64,000 nt of DNA from assembly GCF_014898055.3 (NCBI RefSeq), contig NW_023602073.1, forward strand, positions 17,779,784-17,843,783. Direction: 5' to 3'. This DNA comes from Talpa occidentalis. Its lineage: Eukaryota > Chordata > Mammalia > Eulipotyphla > Talpidae. Numbering within the stretch: position 1 is the stretch's first letter; each line of letters opens with the position of its first letter. A program made the translations under genes and the position numbers. Shown piece after piece: positions 1 through 10,663 of the stretch. A model generated the notes under the pieces. It saw nothing but the letters and a program-made list of their open reading frames with translations. It was not told where the DNA came from and made no database searches.

Positions 1-660
1 GGCCCTAGGTGGTGCTTTGACCCAAGGTCCCCAGGAACCAGGGAACGTTTCATACTTTTCCAATTAGGCAGTGATTTAACTAGACTCCCTGGGTCTTCAA
101 CTTCACCAAGCTCATTAAAAGTTTTCAGCCCCCACAAGACACCTCATTAAATGAGTCCCTGAACACTGGTTTTCTAAGTAATAATACCTCTCACCTGAGG
201 CAAAGAGACCTGCGTTGCCATCAATCAACTGTCTGAGATGGTAACCACCCCAATTGATGTCAGGACATTAGAAATCAGAATAAATCTTAGATCACAACTT
301 GACTTCCAGACATTTTGAAATGTAAAAGAATCATCTATGTTATCCACCTCCTTATATAAGCTAGATTTAGAGATGGCACTACACAATCTCCTTCAGGGGA
401 CTGGTAAAGTATATGTACAATTGCAGATATAAACCTATAAGAAATATTATATTGGGCCAGAAAAAAGTGATCAAAAGAACCAAATTTCATTAGGTTAATA
501 TGTGTTCAGGTCCTTTCCAACCCTAAACTTTTGTTGTGTTAAATTTCCTAAAATTTTCAAGCTCTCTTTGATGAGTTTGTACAATGATCATAAATCTGTG
601 ACCTTGATAAAGTATCTCTGGATTTAAATCACTACACCAGGTTAATGGTGGGTATAGAGG
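1..660. other. No gene or recognisable element
   Basis: AT-rich sequence with no open frame of note, no tRNA and no repeat that I can name. Both strands are broken by frequent stops. Confidence 0.5.
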
Positions 661-661
661 T

Positions 662-748
662 CTATTTATTTCTTTTTTTAATTGTTTTTTTTTTTTTTAA
701 TGTAATGTTGGTTTACAACAATGAACATGATTCACAGGTACAGGCTTG
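662..748 (-). repeat. L1 3'-end fragment
   Basis: A T-rich run followed by sequence resembling the minus-strand 3' end of L1, as also seen at 45150-45482. The match is short, so the call is tentative. Confidence 0.35.
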
Positions 749-1230
749 TAACCGAAGACCAGAGTTCAGGCTTCTGGTCGCCACCAATTGCCAATAAAGT
801 AGAGACAGGAATTGAATCTTTAAAGTACACTTTAATCAGACAGCCAGCAGTCTGGAAGATGGGGGGTTAACACCCTAAAGAACCCACCTTAACATTTCAT
901 TTCCAGCTGCCTTTTTATAGTGAGTTGAACAAAGACAGTTCAACAGTAAGCAGGCCTTCACCGTTGCCAGGAGACTGTGATGTCCAGTGCCCAGATCTCC
1001 TTCTCTCCCTCCTGGAAACCTGGTTTTACACTGGCCCCACTGAGCTGAGGCTGGTCTTCAGATAGCTCCAGCTCCACACACTCCTGCAGATGTGTCCTTG
1101 GGCTGGAAAATGAACTCAGAGCAGACAGGCCATAAACAATATGTGTGCGGATTTCGCACTATACCTGCTTAGTGTCTCACCAATCTCCTCCCCCTCCCTA
1201 GGCCCTATCAGGCTCACACATCTTCAGGCC
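749..1230 (-). mobile_element. Probable retroviral LTR remnant
   Basis: Read on the minus strand, this stretch has an ATTAAA-type polyadenylation region followed by a U5-like segment, as in mammalian class I LTRs. No target duplication or clean TG/CA ends could be fixed, so family and edges are uncertain. Confidence 0.35.
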
Positions 1231-1429
1231 TGTGTTACCACAGCACACCTGCCACCAGAGGACATAGTTCACTGTGTCCCTTCCCAGGTATCTTTTTCAA
1301 CTTTGCTTCCTTAAACATAGTAGAAGCTTTTTGCTTTAAATTAGAAGTTAGTTGACTGGATTCTGAGAATCCTAAAGTTTTGCACATTTGTTCAACCTCA
1401 GTGGAGTTGTTGGTGTTTATTCTGACACT
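1231..1429. other. Unassigned, possibly retroviral internal remnant
   Basis: A minus-strand open stretch of about 67 codons lies here, but it resembles no protein I recognise. Its position beside the LTR-like stretch suggests decayed retroviral interior; that is inference only. Confidence 0.2.
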
Positions 1430-1552
1430 CAAGATCACAAACAGCCTGTTTGTTCCCCACTCTGTCTCTGGTTAATCCTCTCATCCCCCTGCACCTCTGG
1501 CCTGTCCCCCAGTTCTTATATGCATAAATAAATAAATCTTTAAAAAAAAACA
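1430..1552 (+). repeat. tRNA-derived SINE, 3' fragment
   Basis: Only the 3' half of the window's common SINE: the CCCCACTCTGTCTCTGG region, then the ATGCATAAATAAATAAATC tail and poly-A. Confidence 0.8.
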
Positions 1553-1629
1553 TGTTACGTTTCAGGTATGTATTGTTATAAACCAACATGTATATTATAT
1601 ATTATAACATGTAATATATTACATTAAGT

Positions 1630-1900
1630 TTTTCTTTTTTTTTTAAATATTTATTTATGCATATAAGAACTGGGGGACAGGCCAGAGCTGGGGGAGGGAG
1701 AGGATTCACCAGAGACAGATTGGGGAACAGAACAAGTAGATTGACTGAAATACACTGCTGAGGGGAGCAGTGGGTGAGTCAGGAGAGGTCTGCTGTGCCA
1801 TGTGGGTTGCTCCCTGGCTGGGGATCGAACTCATGTTGCAGTGGCTGTGGATAGCTTCATAGGTTGCGTCTTCACCCCTTGCGCCACCAGAGAGGCCCCC
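1630..1900 (-). repeat. tRNA-derived SINE, near full length
   Basis: Starts with the T-rich complement of the AATAAA tail and ends with the complement of the GGGCCTC head. Length is about 270 bp. Confidence 0.85.
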
Positions 1901-1902
1901 TA

Positions 1903-2400
1903 CATTAAGTTTTTCACCAAAAGTTCATACAATTGATGCTTTTAACCCAATTTACCACCCCCCCCCATCCTTCTCTTCTGGTTACTACTAATTTGTCCTT
2001 AAAATGGTAAAGTTTATTTTTTTTACTGAGTCCATCCATTTGTTTTGTTTCTCTGTACCATATATGAATGAAATCATATGGTGTTTGTCTTTCTCTGATT
2101 TATTTCACCTAGCAGCATGCCCTGTAGGGCCATTCATGTTTTGCAGGTGAAAAGATTTCATCCTTTTTTTTAAAATAGTTAAGTAGTTTTTTACTATATA
2201 TGCACAATAGGTCTTCTTTAGCCAGTCATCTGTTAATTGGGCACTGAAGTTGTTTCCAGCTCTTGACTATTGTGAATAGTACAGCAATGGATATGGGGGT
2301 GCATATATCTCTTTGAATTAGTGTAGTCCAATTTTAAATATGGGATGAATTGATTAATATGGGATGCATGCCATATTTAGATGAAAATGTATCTAATGAT
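1903..2400 (-). repeat. L1 3'-end fragment
   Basis: The minus strand reads like the end of L1 ORF2 and its 3' UTR (the region encoding the conserved one-line remnant about sample counts and the ATCATATGGT segment). All frames are broken. Confidence 0.6.
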
Positions 2401-2492
2401 TTATAAGTATCTAAAATGATACAGGTTTTTATCTATTTTTGCTTCATTCAAACCAAGAAGTCCTAGAAATTTTGTAATCAAAACACCTTTTC

Positions 2493-2619
2493 CTGGCCTC
2501 CCTCGTGGCCTAGGGTTAAGTCCCAGCACTGTCATAGCTAAGACTAAGTTTGATCCCCAGCCAGGGAGATAACCAACATATGGTGCTGCAGACCTCTCCT
2601 GTCCCCCTGCTGCTCCCCT
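2493..2619 (+). repeat. tRNA-derived SINE, 5' half, split by an LTR
   Basis: The SINE head and body run to CTGCTCCCCT, where a solo LTR interrupts them. The SINE resumes at 3202. Confidence 0.8.
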
Positions 2620-3201
2620 TGTAACAGGGTGGTCCCCAGGAAAGGGGGAGGTTCCCTGCCCCACCCAAGGGAGGGTGGAGCTGAGCAGGAAGAGAAGCTG
2701 CAGAGGAGACTGAGGAAGGAAGCAGGATGGAGCCAGGAGACCTGGAGGAGGCGCATGGAGCCTAGAGACACGTGAAGAAACTGTGCTTGTCTTTTGGTCG
2801 TGGACTGGGTGACACAGATGTGGGTGAGACCCATGGGGAGGTGACAATGGAAGCTTTTATCTTGATGTTGATTTTGCTCTTTTCCTTCCGGGCTTGTCTG
2901 GTTGTTTCTGACCCTTTTCTGTGGGTCCCCACTGGAAGATGCTTTAGACTGTGGCAGGCTTTGGGGCCTTGTTCTGGGCCAATCCCATATAGATAGAGTT
3001 TTACCCACGAGGGGACGGATAACTTTGGGTGCTTCATTTAGAAACTAGACTCTTTGCCTTACCTGTTTTGTTTCCTAGTTGTATTAAAGTTCCTTCCCAT
3101 TAAAAAGTCTCATGTTTTGTGTTGATGTGGCGGATGGCAGAACCCATTTAGAATAGGCAGGTTTGCGGGGTTTGGGCTGCCCCTCTCCCTGTCCTATAAC
3201 A
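2620..3201 (+). mobile_element. Solo LTR, class I type, inserted in a SINE
   Basis: The element starts TGTAACAGGG and ends TATAACA, giving the TG...CA ends of an LTR. It is flanked by a 4-bp duplication, CCCT at 2616-2619 and 3202-3205, within SINE consensus sequence. Length is 582 bp. A 4-bp duplication is usual for gammaretrovirus-like (class I) elements. ATTAAA-type signals near the right end suggest plus orientation. A second copy lies at 14108-14736. No internal retroviral genes accompany it. Confidence 0.8.
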
Positions 3202-3303
3202 CCCTCAGCAGTGTACTTTGGTCCTTCTGCCTGTTCTGCTCCCCACTCTGCCTCTGGTGAATCCTCTCACACTTCTTCCCAGTTCTTCTGGAAAAAAAGA
3301 AAT
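3202..3303 (+). repeat. tRNA-derived SINE, 3' half, split by an LTR
   Basis: Continues the SINE interrupted at 2619, from CCCTCAGCAGTGTAC to the A-rich tail. The usual CATAAATAAATA tail is degraded here. Confidence 0.75.
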
Positions 3304-3417
3304 CTTTTTCCAATCTTACTTTCTGGTATTTCCCCAGAAGACACAATATAACACTGACTGAGTAAATTAAAAGTGCTTAAATCCTAGGATTTTTGTTCCT
3401 AGTTAAATTTCTTAGTC

Positions 3418-3854
3418 TGTTGGAGACCCCTAAGGTGTTAAGTGCTGAAACAAGGAAATGACTGGAATCAGGGTCGTGGCTGGAAGACTGGGCCTGGCTC
3501 ACAGACTGATCAGCATAATTTCTTGTGTCAGCGAAACTATGCCTGCGGGACAAACTAGAAGTAAGAACAGAACAACCTGATAATGCAGAACCTTGGCGGT
3601 GACTGTGCCAGATTTATGCTGAATACTAAGAAATAAAAGAATAATGCATTGTCTTGTAACTAACCCAAGGGGCAGTCTGTCCCAATAAATATGAGTTGCT
3701 CCAGGCACTCGGGGCGCTTGTGTTTGGACTGGGAAGCCCTATATCCCCTGGTCTCACTTCTCTTAAACTCTCTTTTTGTCTGTCAGTTCTTTGTTTTTGA
3801 TGGTTCTTTCAGATCCCTCTCCTCAACCCTGCTCACCGGAGGTGGGCTTGGGCA
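3418..3854 (+). repeat. 5' LTR of the class II provirus
   Basis: Starts TGTTGGAGAC and ends GGGCA, two bases before the primer binding site. Length is 437 bp. AATAAA signals lie near 3632 and 3684. Compared with the 3' LTR it lacks a short segment after the CAGACTGATCAGC motif. Confidence 0.8.
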
Positions 3855-3856
3855 AG

Positions 3857-3874
3857 TGGCACCCAAAGAGGGAC
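3857..3874 (+). other. Primer binding site, Lys-tRNA type
   Basis: TGGCACCCAAAGAGGGAC lies two bases after the 5' LTR. It differs at only three of 18 positions from the lysine-tRNA primer site used by betaretroviruses, which supports the class II assignment. Confidence 0.75.
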
Positions 3875-3981
3875 CTGAAGGAGGTAAGCTCTGCCTGAGT
3901 GGAGGAACACGACAGCTGATTAAACAAATGAAGGTAGGCCTTGCCTGGGGTAGGGGAAGCTTTGGGATTCACAGGGTAGCA

Positions 3982-4290
3982 ATGGGACAAAATGAAAGTA
4001 AAAAGTCTGAGTATTGTCAAGCTTCTTAAAACTTTGCTGAAAGGATCGGGTGTAAAAGTGCACACCTCCTTCTTCCAAGAGCTCTTTCGCTTTGTAGAAG
4101 CTCATTGTAATTGTTTACCCCAGCAGGGGACAGTAGATATAAAACAATGGAAGGAAATGGTTAAATGCTTGAGAGTTGCTCACTGTCAAGGGGTGACTTT
4201 TCCACTATCAGTTTGGTCATTGTGTAATTTGATCTCCCTGGCATTAAAACCTTTGCAGGGGAGAAGAGGGCTCATCCTCAGAGTCTAGTG
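3982..4290 (+). pseudogene. Endogenous retroviral gag (matrix) remnant
   Basis: An ATG at 3982 opens a short frame with a glycine next to the start, as in myristoylated matrix proteins. That frame stops at 4027-4029. An overlapping frame (from 3992) carries on to about 4288 with a helical, Leu/Lys/Trp-containing stretch like a retroviral matrix domain. A frameshift therefore breaks the gene within its first 20 codons. Family assignment rests on position after the primer site and on composition. Confidence 0.55.
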
Positions 4291-5287
4291 AAGATGAGAA
4301 AGATAGTGAGCCAGAAGAAGGAGATGCCCAAGAGGAGAAAGAGAGTTTAAAAGAGTATAAACTTAAAAAAAAAATAAATAAAAGAGTATAAACTTAAAAG
4401 CCATAAGACAATAAAAGAAAGCTGCCTGATAACCCCTTTGCTTAATTATCCCATAAAAAAAAAAAAAAAAAAAAAAACAGGAAGAGGAGGCCTCATCTGT
4501 CCCTCCATCTTATTTGGAAAAAAAGGTGGCTCCTGTCCTAAAAGGGGTATGGGCAGTGTAATGATGTATTGCATTAAAGAAGATAGACAAAATGGTGATC
4601 TTGAGGCATATCTTAATTCAGTCACTATCACACAATTTGGACCAGGATCCAACCCACAACTCCCTCAAGGAGGAGTTCAGTATGATTATCATGCATCTAT
4701 CATGTGCTGGCATCATGATAGAGGAATCAACCCTATTCCAAGACTCCAGCCATTAGCAATCCAGCTGCCCCCTGGGATGCCACCTATACAGTCAAAAAGA
4801 AAAAAGAGAATCTGTTTCCATCGACTGTACGGTCCTCTAAAACATCAGATCAAGACTTGATGCCTTGAAGCTGCTGCATGCTGACTTGGTGAACATCAAC
4901 AAGCCCTCTGGACACTATAAACTCAATTTGTGTGACTCTATTTGTGTACAATTATACTAATACTATCTGGAAACAGGTTAAGCTGCATGTACAAGAAAAT
5001 GTAAATACTTCTGAGCTAATGCAACAATTGCAACAAGGTATTCAGGCTACATTTGCCAAGCTTTTATCTGGTAGTGGGAGGATGTAAATGATTCCATGAT
5101 AAAGGGACTGACAAAGTTAAACCCATTAAATTATGTAAAACCTTTGGGGGTCACCCTATTATTCTATTAATCCTTGTTTTTGCATGTCTGTTGCTTTCTC
5201 TAGTCCTCTACAAAAGCAAACCAGTGTTGGGAGCAGAAGCAACTGAGCGCAGCTGCCATATTCACTGTCAAGGCTGCATTAAAACAT
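4291..5287 (+). pseudogene. Retroviral interior remnants, env-like end
   Basis: A-rich sequence with a 22-A run near 4456. One open stretch (4438-4860) is not recognisable as pol: I see no reverse-transcriptase or integrase signature. The last 350 bp encode Asn-rich and Gln-rich pieces and then, at about 5154-5210, a hydrophobic run followed by a Lys-containing tail, like the end of a transmembrane envelope subunit. Several stops separate the pieces. Confidence 0.45.
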
Positions 5288-5301
5288 AAAAAAGGGGGAG
5301 A
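5288..5301 (+). other. Polypurine tract
   Basis: An A-rich then G-rich purine run directly before the TGTTGGAGA start of the 3' LTR, where plus-strand DNA synthesis is primed in retroviruses. Confidence 0.7.
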
Positions 5302-6065
5302 TGTTGGAGATCCCTTAGGCATAAAGTGGGCCAGGGAGGACAAGCGGGCCTCCCTGGTGGCACAGCTGTTGAGCGCTGGGCTGAGAAGCTGCCTACAGCC
5401 TCTGCAGCACCGGTTCGATCCCTGGCCACGGGTGAGGGTCCCACATGGCGCGCAGACCTCTCCTGCCACGCCCACTGCTCCCCTCCGCAGTGTTCTCCGT
5501 CTGTCTGCCTGCTCTGCTCCCCGCTCTGGCTCTGGTGAATTCTCTCACCCTCCTGCGCTTCTGACTGTACCCAGTGCTTGTATAAATAAAATAAATAAAT
5601 CTTTAAAAAAAAAAAAAAGTGCTGAGACAAGCAAAACACCAGGGTCATGGCTGGAAGACTGGGCCTGGCTCACAGACTGATCAGCGCAGGTCGGAAGATC
5701 GGCCCGTGAGCAGATCAGGCTGTTCTTGCTTGTGTCAGCGAAGCTACACCTGGGGGACAAACTACATTAGAAGCAAGAACAGAACAACCTGATAATGCAG
5801 AACCTTGGCGGTGACTGTGCCAGATTTATACTGAATACTAAGAAATAAAAGAATAATGCATGGTCTTGTAACTAACCCAGGGGCAGTCTGTCTCAATAAG
5901 TATGAGTTGCTCCAGGCACTCAGGATGCTAATGCTTGGACTGAGAAGTCCTTTATCCTGTGGTCCCGCTTCTCTTAAACTCTCTTTTTGTCTGTCAGTTC
6001 TTTGTTTTCCATGGTTCTTTTGGATCCCTCTCCTCAACCCTGCTCACTGGAGCTGGGCTCCAGCA
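5302..6065 (+). repeat. 3' LTR of the class II provirus, split by a SINE
   Basis: Homologous to the 5' LTR along most of its length, with scattered substitutions, and ending CAGCA. It is lengthened by a SINE (5347-5620) and by a segment near 5683-5720 that is absent from the 5' LTR. Confidence 0.8.
5347..5620 (+). repeat. tRNA-derived SINE inside the 3' LTR
   Basis: GGCCTCCCTGGTGGCACAG head, GGTTCGATCCCTGG B-box region, and an AAATAAATAAATC tail with poly-A. It must be younger than the provirus. Confidence 0.85.
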
Positions 6066-6436
6066 CTAGTCCATAGGGATTCAGTCCTTTGCCTTTAATT
6101 ACAATGAAGTTATTGTTCATTTTTTCCCCTAAGTCGATTGTTCCTATTTCCACTATAAACTTGATTTTTTATACAAGATAGTAGTGAATGCTTTGCTTTT
6201 TTTAATCCATTACTAAACTTTAAAAAAATTTAATATTTGGAAGATTTGGCATTCAATATATTAATTTCCCTTTATTAAAACAACCTTAACAATTTCTCAT
6301 GTCTCCTATATCAACGGTTCTCAAACTTGGATACTTATTAGAATATGTTCAGGAGCTAAAAAAATGTTTTCTAAGACCAGATCCTTTTGAAACCCACTGT
6401 ATTAGATCATGTGAGACGATATTAAGCATTACTATT
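6066..6436. other. No gene; possible MER5 fragment
   Basis: AT-rich. The stretch 6313-6410 begins AACGGTTCTCAAACTT, like the end of a MER5-type hAT transposon relic. Nothing else is recognised. Confidence 0.3.
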
Positions 6437-6703
6437 TTTTAAAAAAGATTTTTTTATGCATACAAGAGCTAGGGTGTAGGCCAGAGGTGTGGAGGGTGAG
6501 AGGATTTACCAGAGACAGAGTGGGGAACAGGACAGGCCGATTAACTGAAACACTGCTGAGGGGAGCAGTGGGAGAGACAGGAGAGGTCTGCTGTGCCATG
6601 TGGATCACCTCCCTGGCCAGCTGGGCATCAAACTCCATGCCTTGCTTCAGTGGCTGTGGACAGCTTCATAGTGCTTAACTCCTTGAGCCACCAGAGAGGA
6701 CCT
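6437..6703 (-). repeat. tRNA-derived SINE
   Basis: Begins with the complement of the A/T tail and ends with the complement of the GGGCCTC head, slightly diverged. Confidence 0.85.
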
Positions 6704-7480
6704 CAAGCATTGCTATATTTAAAATATTCCCAGCTAATTCTGTTGTGCAGGTTCTATTCTTTTCAATGTTAACAATGATATTTTGGTCCTTGGATTCTAC
6801 TGTTTTCTATTCCATGGTAAAACTTGTTTAATAAGATTTTCTTGTTCCCTCATGTTTTCTTTACCAATTGAAATCTTTAGATTAATTTACAAACAATCCC
6901 ATATGATCTTGTTAACTTCCGTAGTGCCAGATTTGATTGCTGAGATGAGGAGGGATTTTCCTTTTTATGCCACTTTTTTTATAAACAATTTTTGGGGGAA
7001 TGTTTCCAATGTTTAAGACTGGTCCCATATTATCTTAAAATACAAGTCACCAGTCACTCTTGGTCTTCTTTCCTTTATGACGGTGGTGACTCACATATTA
7101 GGTGTTTACACAGAAAACAGTCATTAAGTTCTTATTTTTCTCTCTAAATGGTTTCCACCCCCAAATTTCCTATCCAGCACTAGTTTGGAGTCTTTACAAG
7201 TTAAGATTCAAATGTGGAGTCTTTATCATGTCCAATAGCTATACCCACATAGCAGAAGAGCCCCAGTAACTTAGTTAGAAGAACTGGAGGGCAAATAAGG
7301 CAAATGCAGAAAAATGGGGCCTCACCAAAATTCTACTTGTTTGATTTCAGTCTCTGAGCAGATTAAGTTGTTCATAACTATTTCATTGAATTGGATAGAA
7401 GAAAAACGAAACTGCCTCTGATATTATATCAATGGCTGTCAGCAATCTTTTTCCTGCAAAATGGTATTTAATCAAAATAA
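6704..7480. other. No gene or recognisable element
   Basis: AT-rich, with short frames only. I see nothing that I can assign. Confidence 0.4.
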
Positions 7481-9000
7481 CTAGGCATAAGCAGTGACAG
7501 AATCATATCACTGAACACAAAGAAAGAAAGAACAGTAAGAATAGGTTTAGTGCTAATCCAACAGAATAGAATTAAGATTCAAGAATTTTAAGAAAATTAC
7601 TTTAAACATGTTGAAAAAAGAGACATGCTGGAAAAAATCAGACAAAAGTGTGTAGCATTTCCCCAGTGAAACAATTAAAACTAAAACAATTACCAAAGAC
7701 TAAAAAATAGAATAACCAAAGTAAATATCTCATTAGTTTGACAGTACACTAGGCATAGTTCTGAAACACCTCAAGAGAGCAGAATCATAAGACTTAGTGG
7801 TAGCATTTTCAATCTGCTAAACACACACACAAAGAAAATATTAAGATCATCCAAAGATATACTATGTTATGTTAAAAAACCCAACAATAAATTAATACCT
7901 GACTTGCAAATAAAGAGCATGGAAGCCATAGATAATTTAGTGACATCTGTGAAAGGCTCAAGATAAAGAACTGCTAAACCAGAATTATTTTTTTATATAC
8001 CAGTATTCTATAGACAGTGAAAATATCTATAAATGAAAACTCCAATTAAAAACAAAGATAACAATGATCTACAATGAGGAAAAGTTGCTTTTCAAAAACT
8101 TGTGACGACACAAGTGGATATTCATATGAAAAAAAATTAATTATTACTCTCACTTTTAATCTCATGAACATTAAAGGATAATAATGGAATATTATGCACA
8201 ACTCTATACCCATTAATTTGATAACTTAGATGAAATGGATCAACTCCTTGAAAGACACACTTAACAAAACTCACACAAGGAGAAACGCCAATAATATGAA
8301 TAGGCCAGTTTTGATTAAAGAAATTGAGTGAATAATTAATAACCACCAGAATTAGAAAACTCCAGACACAGATGTTTTGCTGTCAAATTCTATAAAATAT
8401 TTAGGGAGGAATAATGCCAGTTTTCTACAGTGTCTTCCAGAAAATGGAAACAGAAGTAGCACTTACAATTCATTCCACAAGACCAACATTTTCTAATGCC
8501 AAACCAACCAAAACCATTATAAGGAAAACTACAGGCCAGTATCTCTCATGAGCATTGATGCCAAATCCTCAGCAAACTATTAGCAAACTGAATCCAATTG
8601 TGTATAAAAAGAATTATGCAAATGACCAAATGACATTTACTCCAGGTCTGCAAGACTGGCTCAAGGTCAATTTGAAGGTCAATTAATACAATTTATCACA
8701 TCAACAAAGAAGAAAAATCACACGATCACTCCAAATACTGAACAAGCAGTGAGAAAATCCAATATTCATTCACAGTAAAAAAAGAAAAAACTCTCAGTAA
8801 ACAAGGAATAGGTGAAAAGTTTCTCAACTTGATAGAGAATGTATAGCTAAGACCACATACATTGTGAAAAACAGGTGCTTTCCCCCTAAGATCAGGAATA
8901 AATAACAAGCCTTTCCCTTCTCACACTCCTTTTCAACACCACACTGGAAGGTCTAGATAATATCATAGGACAATTAAAGAAAAGAAAGGGCATTCAGAAT
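7480..9000 (+). repeat. Decayed L1 ORF2 region
   Basis: Plus-strand sequence around 8520-8720 follows the L1 reverse-transcriptase region (ACAGGCCAGTATCTCTC, then the fingers/palm stretch and CATCAACAAAGAAG). Stops and indels are frequent. The left edge is approximate. This is an old, inactive LINE copy. Confidence 0.65.
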
Positions 9001-9249
9001 GAGGATTCTAGGGTGTCAATATTTGTTACACTCTGTGATGGGATTAGTAGGAATAATCAAGTGATGTGGTGAAAGGACCTCTCATTCCATCTATAATCTG
9101 AGGAGTGTGTGTCAAGGGTATTGTTCTCCCAAAACAGACCATAAATGTTTCTCTTACAAAAGACAAACACTAAGGTCCACACACTAGGAAAAACAAACAA
9201 GTTTCTCTTAGCAATTGGTAACTTTGATGACTTTCCTAGCCCATGTTTA
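9001..9249. other. 3' flank of the olfactory receptor
   Basis: AT-rich downstream sequence of the receptor gene. It may include the 3' UTR, but I see no decisive polyadenylation site. Confidence 0.3.
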
Positions 9250-10194
9250 TTACTGAGTGAAAATAAATTTCATAGTAACCAGTTTGCCAAGCCCCCCTTT
9301 TATGTCCTTGTTTCTAAGGCTGTAGATGAAGGGGTTCAGCATGGGGGTCACCACGGTGTACATCATAGCAGCTGCTATATCTGTCTCAGCTGAGTGCGAG
9401 GATGAAGGGTTGAAATACAGGAATATGATGGTGCCATAGAAGAGGCAAACAACAGCCAAGTGGGAGCCGCAGGTGGAGAAGGCCTTCCATTTTCCCTTTG
9501 TGGACGGGACTCTCAGGACAGCGCCAGTGATAAGAATATATGACACCAAGATGCAAATAAATGGAACGATCATTATTATTCCTGCTTCGATAAGGATCAT
9601 CATCTGGTTGAGGTGGGTGTCAGAGCAGGAGAGTTTCAGCAGGAGGGTGACATCACAGAAGAAGTGGGGGATGGCGTTGTCCTCACAGAAGGAGAGTGGA
9701 GTCAGCAGCAGGGTGTGCAACAGGGCATTGAGGATGGCGATGACCCAGGACACGGCCACCATCACGGCGCAGAGCTGGTGGGTCATCTTTGTGGAGTAGT
9801 GTAAGGGGTGGCATATGGCCACAAAGCGGTCATAGGCCATGACAGCCAGGAGGAAATTGTCCATGTCGGCAAGGACGATGAGAAAATACAACTGTGTAAG
9901 GCAGCCAGAGAAGGAGATGGCCTGACTCTCTAGTATATGGTTGACCAGCATTTTCGGGACAGAGGTGGAAGAGAAACAAATGTCCACGAAGGACAGGTTG
10001 CTGAGGAAGAAGTACATGGGGGTGTGCAGGCGGGAGTCCACGCCAATGGCCAGGAGGATGAGCAGGTTCCCCAGGACAGTAGCCAGGTACATGCTGAGGA
10101 ACAGGAGCATGAAGAGGAACTGCTGCTGTTGGGGCAGCCTGGAGAGCCCCTGGAGAAGGAACTCGGAGACACTGGACTGGTTTCCCCCTCCCAT
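9250..10194 (-). CDS. Olfactory receptor, family 1 subfamily F-like
   Basis: A seven-transmembrane odorant receptor of 314 residues in one uninterrupted coding exon, acting at the cilia of olfactory neurons through a Golf protein. Visible hallmarks: N-glycosylation site NQS at 5-7, GN in helix 1 (42-43), LHTPMYFFL at 56-64, MAYDRFVAIC at 119-128, SY at 218-219, KAFSTCGSHL at 237-246 and PMLNPFIY at 284-291. Conserved extracellular cysteines are present at 98 and 180. The start is the first ATG (10192-10194); an open frame extends ten codons upstream but only from a non-ATG codon. Resemblance to OR1F proteins is from recall and strong over the whole length. The gene looks functional. DRY is DRF here, a mild variant. 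It could be the OR1F12 orthologue, but the position beside ZNF322 differs from what I remember for human. Confidence 0.93.
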   Translation of the reverse strand: MGGGNQSSVSEFLLQGLSRLPQQQQFLFMLLFLSMYLATVLGNLLILLAIGVDSRLHTPMYFFLSNLSFVDICFSSTSVPKMLVNHILESQAISFSGCLTQLYFLIVLADMDNFLLAVMAYDRFVAICHPLHYSTKMTHQLCAVMVAVSWVIAILNALLHTLLLTPLSFCEDNAIPHFFCDVTLLLKLSCSDTHLNQMMILIEAGIIMIVPFICILVSYILITGAVLRVPSTKGKWKAFSTCGSHLAVVCLFYGTIIFLYFNPSSSHSAETDIAAAMMYTVVTPMLNPFIYSLRNKDIKGGLGKLVTMKFIFTQ

Positions 10195-10394
10195 GGGTCT
10201 GGCCCAGGGGCAGAAAAGACACAAACTTTAGAAACCAAAAGCTAAGGGTTTGACCTCAATAACCCAAGTTCCAGTCACAGCTGTATTAACAAATCCTGTG
10301 TCGCAGTTGTTAAATCAGTACCTGCTCCTATTCCCCACACCCTCAACTTCCAATTCCCAGCCCCAGACAATGCTGATATCACTAGATTCAATTT
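10195..10394. other. 5' flank of the olfactory receptor
   Basis: Short non-coding upstream sequence. Olfactory receptor genes usually have upstream non-coding exons and splice into the coding exon; no acceptor could be chosen confidently. Confidence 0.3.
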
Positions 10395-10663
10395 TATTTT
10401 AAGATTTATTTTACTTATTTATGCATACATGAGCTGGGGTGCAGGCCAGAGGTGTGGGGTTGAGAGGATTCACCAGAGACAGAGTGGGGAGCAGAACAGG
10501 CAGACTGACTGAAACACACTGCTGAGGGGAGCAGCGGGCAAGACAAGAGAGGTCTGCTGCACCATGTGGGTAGCTTTCTTGCTGGGGATCGAACTTGTGT
10601 TGCAGAGGCTGCTGATAGCTTCACAGTGCTGAGACTTAACCCCTTGCATCACCAGGGAAGCCC
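10395..10663 (-). repeat. tRNA-derived SINE
   Basis: Full-length minus-strand copy, from the T-rich tail complement to the CAGGGAAGCCC head complement. Confidence 0.85.

Larger units (their letters stand above)
3418..6065 (+). mobile_element. Deleted class II endogenous retrovirus
   Basis: A provirus of 2.65 kb with two related LTRs, a lysine-tRNA-type primer binding site and a polypurine tract. The host flanks TTAGTC (3412-3417) and CTAGTC (6066-6071) form a 6-bp target duplication with one mismatch, as expected for betaretrovirus-like (class II, ERVK-like) elements. The interior keeps only a frameshifted gag start and a short env-like end. Pol, most of gag and most of env are missing, so it cannot encode a functional virus. 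A SINE later landed in the 3' LTR. Confidence 0.85.

Noticed and set aside
2401..3037. Overlapping frames of 74-154 codons
   Set aside because: They span the solo LTR and the SINE in several phases and have no domain.
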